Shown: piece by piece, positions 1 to 8,106 of the stretch
Position numbering within the stretch: position 1 is the stretch's first letter
How the letters are laid out: each line of letters begins with the position of its first letter
NCBI GenBank assembly: GCA_017455665.1
Contig: JAFSZN010000123.1
Span: 1 to 37,498, forward strand
Length of the DNA stretch: 37,498 nt
Source of the DNA: Lentisphaeria bacterium
Lineage (GTDB): Bacteria > Verrucomicrobiota > Lentisphaeria > Victivallales > UBA1829
Direction: 5' to 3'
The notes under the pieces: model-generated
The model's database searches: none
Seen by the model: only the letters and a program-made list of their open reading frames with translations
What the model was told of the DNA's origin: nothing
Position numbers and translations under genes: made by a program

Positions 1-806
1 GTGTCGCCGGGATGCGCCGTGCGCGGAACGGATTCCCCGGTCAGGGCGCGCGTGTCCAGCATGGAATCGCCCTCCAGCACGACGCCGTCCAGCGGGATCT
101 TTCCGCCGGGCTTCACGACGATGGTCTCCCCGACGGAAACGGTTTCAGGGGAGACTTCGATGCGTTCGCCGTTCCGCAGGACGGTCGCGGAATCCGGCCG
201 CAGGTCCATCAGCCTGGAAATGGAGCGCGCGGACCGCCTGACCGCCAGCGTCTCGAAAAGCTCCCCGACCTGGTAGAACAGCATCACGGCGACCGCTTCC
301 GGGTACTCCCCGATGACGAACGCGCCGATCGTGGACACGCTCATCAGGAAATGTTCATCGAAGACACGCCCCTTCGAAATGTTGACGACCGCCCGACACA
401 CGACGTCGCCGCCCAGAATGAGGTAGGCTGCGACGAGGAACGCGAGCTCGACGTACAGCGGCGCATGCAGGAAAACTGTGCACACAATTCCGACGCCGCA
501 GACGACCGCCCCGATGACCAGACGGACGGTCAGGAGCCGCGCCTCGTCGCCGGATCCCGTTTCGCCGGCGGAGGCGTGCTCATCCGGGTTCAGTTCGGAG
601 ACTTCCACATCCGGCTCGTGATTATGGACGATCTCCGTTATGTTCTTCAGCAGAAATTCCGCCGGATCATCGGATTCGACCGTGAGCGTCTGCTTCATCA
701 GGTTGACGGACGAAGCATGCACCCCGTTCAATTCGCCCGCGTCTTTTTCGATCATCGCCGAGCAGTTCGGGCACGCCAGCCCCTTTAACAGATACACGCG
801 TTTCAT
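1..806 (-). CDS. Heavy-metal P1B-type ATPase (Cd/Zn/Co export type), N-terminal part
   Basis: This minus-strand frame is open from an ATG at 804-806 to the left edge, giving 268 residues and no C-terminus. The N-terminus is an HMA domain with the metal-binding CPNC motif (C12 and C15). Next come a short linker, hydrophobic segments, and a block containing VFDEHFLMS and GEYPEAVAVMLFYQVGELFE, which is characteristic of the CadA/ZntA branch. The last visible part is the actuator domain with LTGESVP, the TGES dephosphorylation loop. The phosphorylation DKTGT and the CPC membrane site would lie beyond the edge. Known family role: ATP-driven export of Cd2+, Zn2+, Pb2+ or Co2+ across the inner membrane. 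It is transcribed divergently from the methyltransferase operon and has its own promoter. Substrate specificity is inferred from the family only. Confidence 0.92.
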   Translation of the reverse strand, partial: MKRVYLLKGLACPNCSAMIEKDAGELNGVHASSVNLMKQTLTVESDDPAEFLLKNITEIVHNHEPDVEVSELNPDEHASAGETGSGDEARLLTVRLVIGAVVCGVGIVCTVFLHAPLYVELAFLVAAYLILGGDVVCRAVVNISKGRVFDEHFLMSVSTIGAFVIGEYPEAVAVMLFYQVGELFETLAVRRSARSISRLMDLRPDSATVLRNGERIEVSPETVSVGETIVVKPGGKIPLDGVVLEGDSMLDTRALTGESVPRTAHPGD

Positions 807-876
807 GACAGTCTTTGTACGCCTCCCTTTCGACTGGACTGTTTTGTTGCCGCACCGGGCAGAATCATGATAAAAT

Positions 877-905
877 ACTATAGCATTTCCCGGCGGAAAA
901 GTCAA
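877..905 (-). promoter_or_regulatory. Sigma70-like promoter for the P1B ATPase
   Basis: On the minus strand, TTGACT (900-905) is followed by a 17-bp spacer and TATAGT (877-882), preceded by ATGC. It points at the ATPase start about 70 bases downstream. The ATGCTATA core also occurs in the two plus-strand promoters at 987 and 4184. Confidence 0.7.
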
Positions 906-964
906 GACGACCTGTCCGGTAATGTTTTGTTTTCGCTGTGCAGGACTATTTTTCATCCTCCGGG

Positions 965-992
965 TTGTTTTTCAGGAAAAGAATGCTATATT
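965..992 (+). promoter_or_regulatory. Sigma70-like promoter for the methyltransferase operon
   Basis: TTGTTT (965-970), a 16-bp spacer and TATATT (987-992). The spacer begins with a T-tract/A-tract inverted pattern (TTTTC-AG-GAAAA). The first gene starts at 1044. The promoter is back to back with that of the ATPase, leaving about 60 bp between the two -35 boxes. Confidence 0.6.
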
Positions 993-1043
993 TTTCCGTG
1001 AAAAGGGATGTCGCAAACATCGGTTCAAAAAAAAGGAGTGAAC

Positions 1044-1826
1044 ATGAGACCGGATTACAAAAACTGGGTGCCGCTCGGGATGCTGCAGGGGATGTTCGGA
1101 GGCGTCGCCGTGCTCCTCCTGCTGTCGGGACTGGCTTTCTATGCGCGTCCGTCCGGGGCGAGCTCCGCACTGGCGGGGATCCTGCTCGGCATAACGGTCC
1201 TTCTTTTCCTTTTTTCGTGCTGGATGCTGTTCCTCTACCGGGCGTTTTCCTACACGGGGAGGATGCAGATTTCGCGGCGGATCATCAACGGCGTCGCGGA
1301 CTGCGTCCATATCCCGGACGGAGGCGCCGGGCTGGACGTCGGCTGCGGAAGCGGCGCGCTGACGATCGCCTGCGCCAAACGGAACCCGCGCGCGACCATG
1401 ACCGGAGTCGATTACTGGGGAAAGACCTATGCGTCGTTCAGCAAGATGCTCTGCGAGAGCAACGCATTCCTGGAAAACACCCCGAACGTCGTTTTTCAGC
1501 AGGGCGACGCCCGGCATCTGAGCTTCCCCGACGAGACGTTCGACCTCGTGACCAGCAACTATGTCTACCACGACATCTACGGGTCGGACCGGCAGGACCT
1601 TGTGCTGGAGACCCTGCGGACGCTGAAGAAGGGCGGCACGTTCGTCATCCACGATTTCATGCCGCGCTGGATCTACGGCGACCTCGAAGACTTCGCGCAG
1701 AGACTGCGTGACATGGGCTACCGGGAGGTGCGGATCGTCGACACGGCAAACGGCAAGTTCATCACGAGGCGGGAGGCGATCCTTCTCTTCCTCACGCATT
1801 CGACGCTTCTGACCGGGACGAAATAG
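1044..1826 (+). CDS. Membrane-anchored class I SAM-dependent methyltransferase
   Basis: The protein has 260 residues. The ATG at 1044 was chosen because AAGGAG lies 6-10 bases upstream; the in-frame ATG at 1008 has no ribosome-binding site. Two hydrophobic helices (about residues 10-33 and 43-65) precede a Rossmann methyltransferase domain. Its SAM motif is GLDVGCGSG (about 96-104), followed by an acidic TGVDYWG strand and the post-I motif GDARHLSFPDETFDLV. A catalytic domain carried on two N-terminal helices suggests a membrane or lipid substrate, but the sequence does not show which one. It heads an operon of methyltransferases and a hydrolase. A ubiE-like quinone or lipid methylase is possible. 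Confidence 0.85.
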   Translation: MRPDYKNWVPLGMLQGMFGGVAVLLLLSGLAFYARPSGASSALAGILLGITVLLFLFSCWMLFLYRAFSYTGRMQISRRIINGVADCVHIPDGGAGLDVGCGSGALTIACAKRNPRATMTGVDYWGKTYASFSKMLCESNAFLENTPNVVFQQGDARHLSFPDETFDLVTSNYVYHDIYGSDRQDLVLETLRTLKKGGTFVIHDFMPRWIYGDLEDFAQRLRDMGYREVRIVDTANGKFITRREAILLFLTHSTLLTGTK

Positions 1827-1836
1827 GACGTGGAAG

Positions 1837-2529
1837 ATGAAGACGGCGACGGACAGGCACGACGCGATTCGGGCGACATACAGGCAGCTGGGCAGATCCG
1901 GCAATCTGTACGACGGGATCATCACGCGGTCCACGCTGACCGGGAAGCTGGTCGACAGTCTGGTTTGGGGCCTGAACAGGGAGCTCGCCGCGAAATGGAG
2001 CGACGACGCTCTGTCGCCGGTCCCGGACGGATTCGCCGGCAGGCTGCTTGAGGTCCCCGTCGGGACCGGCATCCTCACGATGCCGCTCTACCGCGCCATG
2101 CCGGACGCCGAAATCACCTGTCTGGACTATTCCGCGGACATGATGCGGCTCGCCGAACGGCGGGCGGAGGAGATGAAGCTCGCCAACGTGACGTTCATGC
2201 AGGGCGACGTGGGCAGACTGCCCTTCGGGGATGAAGAGTTCGACATCGTCCTTTCCCTGAACGGATTTCACGCGTTCCCGGACAAGGACGCCGCGTTCCG
2301 GGAGACCTGCCGCGTGCTGAAACGGGGCGGGATCTTCTGTGGCTGCTTCTACGTCGCGGGCGAGTTCCCGCGCACGGATTTCTTCGTCCGGCGCTTCTAT
2401 GTGCGGAAGGGGTTCTTCACGCCGCCGTTCGAGACGAAAACAAGCCTGGAATCGCGCCTGCGCGGCCTGTACGGCGAGGTCAGCGTCCGCACGGTCAACG
2501 CCGAGGGCATCTTCCGATGCCGAAAATGA
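1837..2529 (+). CDS. Class I SAM-dependent methyltransferase
   Basis: The protein has 230 residues and no membrane segment. The N-terminal 65 residues form a helical lid. Next come motif I LLEVPVGTGILT, an acidic CLDYS strand, and GDVGRLPFGDEEFDIVLSLNGFHAF, the usual motif II/III block of UbiE/Methyltransf_11 enzymes. In motif I the usual Asp/Glu-x-Gly-x-Gly is slightly altered (EVPVGTG). It starts 10 bases after the preceding stop, with GGAC/GTGGA as a modest ribosome-binding site. The stop codon overlaps the ribosome-binding region of the next gene, so translation is probably coupled. The substrate is unknown. Confidence 0.85.
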   Translation: MKTATDRHDAIRATYRQLGRSGNLYDGIITRSTLTGKLVDSLVWGLNRELAAKWSDDALSPVPDGFAGRLLEVPVGTGILTMPLYRAMPDAEITCLDYSADMMRLAERRAEEMKLANVTFMQGDVGRLPFGDEEFDIVLSLNGFHAFPDKDAAFRETCRVLKRGGIFCGCFYVAGEFPRTDFFVRRFYVRKGFFTPPFETKTSLESRLRGLYGEVSVRTVNAEGIFRCRK

Positions 2530-2542
2530 GGAGCGCTCCGGC

Positions 2543-3352
2543 ATGAAGGTCCACGAATTCGGAACCGGACACGCAGAAACGTTCGCCATGTTCCCCTGCA
2601 CGGCGGAACCGTGGCGGGCGTTCCGGAAATCCGCCGAAGCCGTCGCGGAACAATACCACGTTTTCCTGTTCATGCCGAACGGACACGACGAACTGGGCAC
2701 GGACTTCGTCTCCATCGAAAAGACCGTGGAGGACGCCGCCCGCTGGCTGAGGGGACACGGCGTCCGGCGTCTGGATGCCGCGTACGGCGTTTCCATGGGC
2801 GGCGCGTGCGTGCTCCGGTTGCTTGCCGCGCAGGACATCCCGGTCGGAAAAGCCGTCATCGACGCGGGCATCACGCCGTATCCGTACCCGGGCTGGATCT
2901 GCCGCCTGATCGCGCTCCGGGATTTCCTGTTCATGTTTCCGGCGGTCAAATGTCTTTGGCTGATGAAAAAACTGGCGCCGCCGGAACGCTGGACACCCGT
3001 GGGCGAGGACCCGGAAGCGCATTACAGGAAGATCTTCGAGTTCGAAAAGAAGCATTATTCCGCGAAGACCATCTACAACGTCTTCTGGTCCGCGAACAAC
3101 TATGACATGCCGGATCCTGCGCCGCGCATTGACACGCGGATCGAATACTGGTACGGCGGGGAGGAGAGGAAAGCCCGGAAGAACGATCTGGCATACGTCC
3201 GCGGAGCGTTCCCTCAGACCGTGCCGAGGGAGTTCAAGGGGCTTGCCCATGCTGAACTTGTTCTGATGTTCCCGGAACGCTTCCGCCGGGAGATCATGCG
3301 CTTCCTGAGGGGCGGCGAACGGGAAAACGAGTTTTTTGAGGAAAAGCCATGA
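2543..3352 (+). CDS. Alpha/beta-hydrolase fold protein
   Basis: The protein has 269 residues and starts at an ATG preceded by GAGGAG. The nucleophile elbow is GVSMGG, the G-x-S-x-G motif, at about residues 90-95. It is preceded by a helix typical of the fold and by an oxyanion-side strand (HVFLFMPNGHDE). The late HAELVLMFPERF segment may supply the catalytic His, and an acid could come from the YWYGGEER loop. It lies between methyltransferase genes and overlaps the next gene by 4 bases (ATGA), so it belongs to the same operon. It could be an esterase, thioesterase or lipase. No signal peptide is visible, so it is probably cytoplasmic. Confidence 0.8.
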   Translation: MKVHEFGTGHAETFAMFPCTAEPWRAFRKSAEAVAEQYHVFLFMPNGHDELGTDFVSIEKTVEDAARWLRGHGVRRLDAAYGVSMGGACVLRLLAAQDIPVGKAVIDAGITPYPYPGWICRLIALRDFLFMFPAVKCLWLMKKLAPPERWTPVGEDPEAHYRKIFEFEKKHYSAKTIYNVFWSANNYDMPDPAPRIDTRIEYWYGGEERKARKNDLAYVRGAFPQTVPREFKGLAHAELVLMFPERFRREIMRFLRGGERENEFFEEKP

Positions 3353-3968
3353 CGAAAAAAATATGGGACATTTATGCGCCTGTGTATGAGCTTGCCATGC
3401 GCCCGGAACGCAGGACCTATCAATACCTGTACGAACGCATCCGCACGGCCGTCCGCGGCAAGGAAGTGCTGGAGATCGCGACGGGGCCCGGACTGCTGGC
3501 GCGGCATGTGGCGTCGGCGGCGGCGCGGATGATCGCGACGGACTACTCCGAAAAGATGATCGTCGAGGCGAAAAAACGGGAATGTCCGGGCAATCTGCGC
3601 TACGAGGTCGCGGACGCGACGACGCTGCCGTACGGAGACGATTCATTCGACGCGGTCCTGATCGCCAACGCCCTGCATGTGATGCCGGACCCGGAAAAGG
3701 CGCTGCGGGAGATCGGCCGCGTCCTGCGTCCGGGCGGCATCCTGATCGCGCCGAATTTCGTGAACCACGGGACCGGATTCGGGGGGGGCGGTTCTGGTCG
3801 GGCGTGCTGAAACTGGCGGGGATCCGGTTCGAGCATCAGTGGACGGGGAAAGAATATCTTGACTGGCTGGATGCCCACGGCTGGCGCGTCGTCTTCTCGA
3901 AGGAACTCTCCGCCCGGATCACGATGATGTACGCGGAGTGCGAACGGAAGGGCACCTCTACCAATTAG
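3349..3968 (+). pseudogene. Class I SAM-dependent methyltransferase, frameshifted at a G8 tract
   Basis: The first frame (3349-3810) encodes a Methyltransf_11-type protein: motif I VLEIATGPGLLA, acidic TDYSEKM, then DATTLPYGDDSFDAVLIANALHV. After NHGTGFG it runs into GGGSGRAC and stops. The natural C-terminus continues in the -1 frame from about 3783 (GGRFWSGVLKLAGIRF and on to the TAA at 3966-3968). The break sits in a run of eight G (3781-3788). One extra G would restore about 206 residues, the usual family length. It may be a real inactivation, a phase-variable tract, ribosomal or polymerase slippage, or a sequencing error. The start overlaps the hydrolase stop by 4 bases. Confidence 0.85.
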
Positions 3969-4006
3969 ATTCCGGCGGCTTTTCGCATCCAGGCATATTC
4001 CGATTA

Positions 4007-4053
4007 GGAAAAATCTCGCTGGTTACCTTCAGGTAGCCATGCTCGATTTTTCC
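4007..4053 (+). terminator. Long imperfect hairpin, possible terminator
   Basis: GGAAAAATC (4007-4015) pairs with GATTTTTCC (4045-4053), and TGGTTACC (4020-4027) pairs with GGTAGCCA (4032-4039) through one G-T pair, with a small internal loop between the two stems and a 4-base apex. The A/T-rich outer arms make it symmetrical on both strands. It may end the methyltransferase operon, but the T-run lies inside the stem rather than after it. Confidence 0.45.
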
Positions 4054-4161
4054 GGCATCGTCCTGTTTGCCTGTCTGCTGAAAATCCATCCGTTCGAATT
4101 ATTAGAGGTACCCGAAAACGGAAGGATGACGGTTCTCTTCAAAAAAGTTTGCGCGAAAGGA

Positions 4162-4189
4162 TTGTTTTTTCGAAAAAATATGCTATATT
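4162..4189 (+). promoter_or_regulatory. Promoter of the HMA_2/P-type ATPase operon with spacer palindrome
   Basis: TTGTTT (4162-4167), a 16-bp spacer and TATATT (4184-4189). A perfect 14-bp palindrome, TTTTTTCGAAAAAA (4165-4178), overlaps the -35 and the spacer. An operator there would block polymerase, and the operon encodes its own DtxR-type regulator. That link is inference. Confidence 0.65.
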
Positions 4190-4402
4190 GTTTGCAGAAA
4201 AAGGAGAACAAACATCCGGTTTCGCCGGGCATGATGTGCTTCCGGGGACAGAAACGGCAGAAAAACAGAGATTGAGGGAAAAGGGATCGACCGGCGGGAG
4301 GCCGGCCAACGCATTTTCGCCCCAGCTTCAGCCGTGAGGGTAATTCTGTTCCGGCGGGGCGCGTCCGCCTGTCGTGCCGCGAAACAAACAAAAGGGTCGA
4401 GA

Positions 4403-4948
4403 ATGAAATCTCTGAACTGCCCGCGCGGGAACTCCGCGCTGAAGGAGCTGCTGTCCGCGTACCGCGAACAGTTGAGCATCCCGTCATTTTCCGGCGTCCT
4501 GGAGCTGGTGCACGCCATGCCCGGCCGCATCCGCCTGCGCATTCCGAGCCTGCGCCACAGGGTGGCGGAGGCCGAACTCTTCCGCCGCCGTCTCGCCGGG
4601 CTCGAGGGGATCGAACAGGTCTCCGTCAACGTTTTCCTCGGCACGGTCCTGATCCTCTATAATCCGGCGGTCCTGACGCCGATGGTGATCGTGTCCGCCG
4701 CGACGCATTGCTTCGAGTTCGAACAGCTGCGCCGCGCGCATCAGTCCGTGCTCGGCACCGGCGTGAAGAATATCCGGTTCGCGCTGGACCAGGCTCTGCT
4801 CCGCAACACGCACGGATTCGTCGACCTGCGCTCCGCGATGACGCTGCTCCTGCTCGTCGTCCTGATCCGGGGACTGCTCGGACGCGGTTCCTCCGCGTTC
4901 AATCCGCTGAGCGTCGTCTGGTGGCTGTTCCAGGCGATCGACCGCTGA
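4403..4948 (+). CDS. HMA_2-like domain protein with C-terminal membrane segment
   Basis: The protein has 181 residues. I chose the ATG at 4403, with AAAGGG upstream, over the in-frame ATG at 4334. Residues about 30-95 match the HMA_2 type of heavy-metal-associated fold: HAMPGRIRLRIPSL, then a GIEQVSVNVFLGTVLILYNP strand pair. It lacks the CxxC metal site of classical HMA domains. The C-terminal third has a hydrophobic stretch (MTLLLLVVLIRGLLG) and ends WWLFQAIDR. It is the first gene of an operon with a second HMA_2 protein and a P-type ATPase, so it is probably a partner or accessory of that pump. The function is inferred from context. Confidence 0.75.
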   Translation: MKSLNCPRGNSALKELLSAYREQLSIPSFSGVLELVHAMPGRIRLRIPSLRHRVAEAELFRRRLAGLEGIEQVSVNVFLGTVLILYNPAVLTPMVIVSAATHCFEFEQLRRAHQSVLGTGVKNIRFALDQALLRNTHGFVDLRSAMTLLLLVVLIRGLLGRGSSAFNPLSVVWWLFQAIDR

Positions 4949-4969
4949 ACGGGAAACGGAGTTCCGCCT

Positions 4970-5350
4970 ATGTTGAACGATCCGCTGTTTCGCCTGTGGC
5001 TCTCCTGCGTGAAAAAGATCAGGCCCGTGCACAGCCTGCCGGGCAGGCTCCGCGTGCAGATCTACGGCGTCCGGCAGTATCCCGAACTGGCGAAGGAGTA
5101 CATGCGGCCGCTGCAGGACGAGATCCTGCGCCTGCCGGGCGTGCAGTCCGCTTCGCTGAACGTCCTGACCGGGAACCTGCTGCTGACCTATGACGTCCGG
5201 GCGACCTCGGAACAGGTCATCCTGGACCGTCTGAACGAAGCATGGGCGTCCCTTATGGAGTATTTCCGCAAAGCCGACCGCCCGGAAATGGTCGCGCCGG
5301 GAGCCATCGCAGACATTCTCGAACGCGTCTGGCGCGACTACCTCGAATAA
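4970..5350 (+). CDS. HMA_2-like domain protein
   Basis: The protein has 126 residues. It contains VHSLPGRLRVQIYGV followed by LPGVQSASLNVLTGNLLLTYD, the same beta-alpha-beta layout as the gene upstream and as the N-terminus of the ATPase downstream. There is no CxxC and no membrane helix. The C-terminus is helical. It starts 21 bases after the previous stop. The operon therefore carries three copies of this fold: two free-standing and one fused to the pump. That suggests a structural or regulatory role at the transporter rather than metal delivery through cysteines. Confidence 0.75.
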   Translation: MLNDPLFRLWLSCVKKIRPVHSLPGRLRVQIYGVRQYPELAKEYMRPLQDEILRLPGVQSASLNVLTGNLLLTYDVRATSEQVILDRLNEAWASLMEYFRKADRPEMVAPGAIADILERVWRDYLE

Positions 5351-5370
5351 CCGGAACAAAGAGCATATTT

Positions 5371-5388
5371 CGAGGGAATTTTCCCTCG
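5371..5388. repeat. 18-bp perfect palindrome before the ATPase start
   Basis: CGAGGGAATTTTCCCTCG is a perfect inverted repeat ending 19 bases before the ATPase ATG and just upstream of its AAGGAG. As RNA it would form a hairpin followed by UUUCG. It could be an attenuator, a processing or stability element, or a protein-binding site. Confidence 0.7.
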
Positions 5389-5407
5389 TTTCGAAAAAGG
5401 AGAGATC

Positions 5408-7633
5408 ATGGTTTTCACAAACAATCGGAAACGCCCGCTCCTGAAATGCGGCTTCGCGCACAGGATGCGCGGACGTGTACGGATCACCTGCCGCGCCGTG
5501 CGGTATCTCAGGCAGGAACAGGACGACCTGGAGGCGCATTTCTCCGAACTGCGCGGCGTGCAGTCCCTGCGCATGAACTGCGCCGCATCGTCCGTCATCC
5601 TCTACTACGACCCGGAGCGCACGAATGACGAGGCGCTGCTGGAGTCCGTGGAGCACATCATCGGGATGCACTCGCTGAACGCGCTTCAGCAGGAGCGCGA
5701 GGAACGCAACCTGCTGACGGTGCAGGAACGCGACCTGCACGAGGAAGGGCTTCAGACCATGCTCATGCGGAGCATCAGCGCGGGCGGCCTGCTTCTGACC
5801 TCGTGGATTTCCCGCGCGGCGGTCCCCGCCACGATCACGGGGCGCATCTTCGGCATGACCGGATTCGGCGCGCTGCTCCTGGCGTTCCCCCTGTTCAAAA
5901 GCGGCCTCCGCGCACTGCGGAAGACGTTCCTGCCGAACGCCGACACTTTGAGCGCGATGGCGGTGCTTTCGAGCGTCCTGGCGGGCAAGAGCGCCTCGGC
6001 GCTGACCGTGCTGCTTCTGCACGACGCCGCCGAGGCGATGACCGTCTACACGATGGACCGCACGCGAAACGCGATCCGGGACATGCTCTCCGTGGACAAC
6101 CACGAGGAGGTGTGGCGGCTGAAGTCGGACGAGCCGGACTCGCCGCTGGAACGCATCCACGTCTCCGAGCTCAGGAAGAACGACCTGATCGTGATCCACA
6201 CGGGCGAGAAGATCTGCGCGGACGGCGTCATCCTGTCCGGCCGCGCGACGATCAACCAGGCGCCGATCACCGGCGAGTTCGAGTCCGTCCTGCGCGAAAA
6301 AGGCGGCAAGATCTTCGCCGGGACCGTGGTCGTGGAAGGCACGGTCACGGCGCGCGTGGAGTCCGTGGGCGACCAGACCGCCGTTTCGCGGATCATCCAC
6401 ATGGTCGAGGACGCCGCCGGGAAGAAGGCCGCCATTCAGACCTACGCCGACAAATTCTCCTCGGCGCTGGTGCCCGTCAACATCCTGCTCGCGGGCGTCG
6501 TCTACATGGCGACCCGCGACATCGGACGCGCGCTGAACATGCTCATCATCGACTATTCCTGCGGCATCCGACTGTCCACGGCGGCGGCGCTGTCCGCCGC
6601 GATCAGCACTGCCGCGCGCGAAGGCGTCCTCATCAAGGGCGGCGGCTCCATCGAGGCGCTGACCGAGGCCGACACGCTGATCCTGGACAAGACCGGGACG
6701 CTCACCGAGGGCAAGCCGCGCGTGGAAAGCGTCATGACCGTCTCGGAACGCTATTCGCGCATCGACGTCATCCGGTACGCCGCGGCCGCCGAAGAGACGT
6801 CCAAGCACCCGATGGCGGCCGCCATCCTCTCGCACCTCCAGATCTCCGGCGGCTCCATCCCGCTCCACACGGAAATACAGACCGTCGTCGGACGCGGCGT
6901 CTACACGGACGTGGACGGCCACTGCATCCGCGTGGGCAGCAAGCGCTTCCTCAACGAATGCGGCATCCATACGCACCCGATGCGGGACCAGGCGTCGAAG
7001 CTCTTCGCCAACGGCGAAAGCGTCATCTTCGTGGCGCGCGACGACGAGATCATCGGGCTGATCGGGATCCGCGATCCGCTCCGCGAAAACATGAAAAAGG
7101 CGCTGAACAGGCTCCGTTACGCGGGCGTCGACGACATCGTCCTGCTGACCGGCGACCTGGAACAGCAGGCGGACGTGGTGGCGCACAGGCTCGGGCTCGA
7201 CAGCTTCGAATCCGAACTGCTCCCCGAGGACAAGGCGCGGGCCGTGCTCCGGCTCCAGTCGCGCGGCAGCAAGGTCGTGATGGTCGGCGACGGCATCAAC
7301 GACGCGCCGGGACTCGCCTACGCCGACGTCGGCGTCGCGCTCGGCAAGACACGCACGGACGTCGCCATGGAGGCCGCCGACATTACCATCGCGGGCGACA
7401 ACGCCCTCATGCTGTCCGGCGTCTACGGCCTGGCGCACCACACCATGAACATCATCAAGCAGAACTTCATCGTGTCGATCGGCATCAACACCGCCGGACT
7501 GCTCTTCGGCGGGCTCGGCGTCCTCCCCGTCATCGCCGGCGCCGTCATGCACAACGCCAGCACCATCCTCGTCGTCGGGAACTCCCTGCGAATCTTCTTC
7601 TACGACATGCACGAACCGATGAAGCACACATGA
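5408..7633 (+). CDS. P1B-type ATPase with HMA_2 N-terminus and non-canonical metal site
   Basis: The protein has 741 residues; the ATG at 5408 follows AAAAGGAG. The N-terminal 90 residues resemble the two upstream HMA_2 proteins (FAHRMRGRVRITC, then GVQSLRMNCAASSVILYYDP). The pump core is complete: TGE (288-290), phosphorylation site DKTGT (427-431), SKHP (H467, P468) and GDGIND (627-632). The transmembrane metal site usually reads CPC or SPC; here it reads DYSCG (382-386), keeping only the second cysteine. I recall the DYSC form from a P1B subgroup related to mycobacterial CtpC, linked to manganese or zinc export. The DtxR/MntR-type gene downstream agrees with manganese or iron, but the substrate remains inferred. 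Confidence 0.9.
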   Translation: MVFTNNRKRPLLKCGFAHRMRGRVRITCRAVRYLRQEQDDLEAHFSELRGVQSLRMNCAASSVILYYDPERTNDEALLESVEHIIGMHSLNALQQEREERNLLTVQERDLHEEGLQTMLMRSISAGGLLLTSWISRAAVPATITGRIFGMTGFGALLLAFPLFKSGLRALRKTFLPNADTLSAMAVLSSVLAGKSASALTVLLLHDAAEAMTVYTMDRTRNAIRDMLSVDNHEEVWRLKSDEPDSPLERIHVSELRKNDLIVIHTGEKICADGVILSGRATINQAPITGEFESVLREKGGKIFAGTVVVEGTVTARVESVGDQTAVSRIIHMVEDAAGKKAAIQTYADKFSSALVPVNILLAGVVYMATRDIGRALNMLIIDYSCGIRLSTAAALSAAISTAAREGVLIKGGGSIEALTEADTLILDKTGTLTEGKPRVESVMTVSERYSRIDVIRYAAAAEETSKHPMAAAILSHLQISGGSIPLHTEIQTVVGRGVYTDVDGHCIRVGSKRFLNECGIHTHPMRDQASKLFANGESVIFVARDDEIIGLIGIRDPLRENMKKALNRLRYAGVDDIVLLTGDLEQQADVVAHRLGLDSFESELLPEDKARAVLRLQSRGSKVVMVGDGINDAPGLAYADVGVALGKTRTDVAMEAADITIAGDNALMLSGVYGLAHHTMNIIKQNFIVSIGINTAGLLFGGLGVLPVIAGAVMHNASTILVVGNSLRIFFYDMHEPMKHT

Positions 7634-7650
7634 CCTGAAAAAAACGCAAC

Positions 7651-7681
7651 GCGGAACGGTCTCCTCGGGAAACTGTTCCGC
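7651..7681 (+). other. Hairpin between the ATPase and the small membrane protein
   Basis: GCGGAAC (7651-7657) pairs with GTTCCGC (7675-7681) around a 17-base loop. It is followed by ACAATAAAACC rather than a T-run, so it is more likely an RNA stability or partial-termination element within the operon than a full terminator. Confidence 0.4.
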
Positions 7682-7730
7682 AACAATAAAACCAATCCCC
7701 TCAAACCAAATCCCAAGAAGGAGCTACAAA

Positions 7731-8015
7731 ATGGCTATCACATCGGAACATCTGGTCGGCGCGGCAGTCGGCGTCGGCGTGGCGGCAGTCGGGTTCTATC
7801 TCTACCAGAAGAACCAGGACAAGATCAACGAATTCCTGCGTTCGCACGGGCTCGACATCCCCGTCAGCGACAAGCAGCCGATCGAATCCATGAACATCGA
7901 GGACCTCGCGACGCTCAAGGAACGCATCGAGGACCTGATCGCCGAACGCGAACTGGCGGCGAAGCAGGCCGCCGCGGAAGCGACTTCGGCTCCGGCCGAG
8001 CCCGCGCAGGCATGA
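7731..8015 (+). CDS. Small single-pass membrane protein with coiled coil
   Basis: The protein has 94 residues, with GAAGGAG eight bases before the ATG. Residues about 8-26 form one Ala/Gly/Val-rich transmembrane helix (LVGAAVGVGVAAVGFYLY). A charged linker and a predicted amphipathic coiled coil (LATLKERIEDLIAERELAAKQ) follow, and the tail is Ala/Pro-rich. I do not recognise a named family. Its place between the P-type ATPase and the DtxR-type regulator suggests a small accessory subunit of the pump. Confidence 0.8.
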   Translation: MAITSEHLVGAAVGVGVAAVGFYLYQKNQDKINEFLRSHGLDIPVSDKQPIESMNIEDLATLKERIEDLIAERELAAKQAAAEATSAPAEPAQA

Positions 8016-8106
8016 CGTAAAAAAAGCAAAATACATTTTCGCTCCGCCGTCTCTTTCCGGGGGCGGCGGGGCATGACTTCAAGCAATCAAAAAAAGGGAA
8101 AAGACG

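Larger units (their letters stand above)
3969..4402 (+). other. Intergenic region with hairpin and promoter, no gene
   Basis: These 434 bases hold no convincing coding sequence. They contain a long imperfect hairpin (4007-4053) soon after the broken methyltransferase, and the promoter of the next operon (4162-4189). That leaves a leader of about 205 nt. Short open frames across it have no family resemblance and poor start sites. Confidence 0.6.

Noticed and set aside
3969..4160. Hairpin and short frames as an insertion-sequence remnant
   Set aside because: No transposase motif in any frame and no matching terminal repeats or target duplication were seen.
4484..7627. A 1047-residue minus-strand open frame opposite the P-type ATPase
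   Set aside because: It is the composition shadow of the ATPase gene; no family motif was seen and the residues are biased as expected for an antisense frame.
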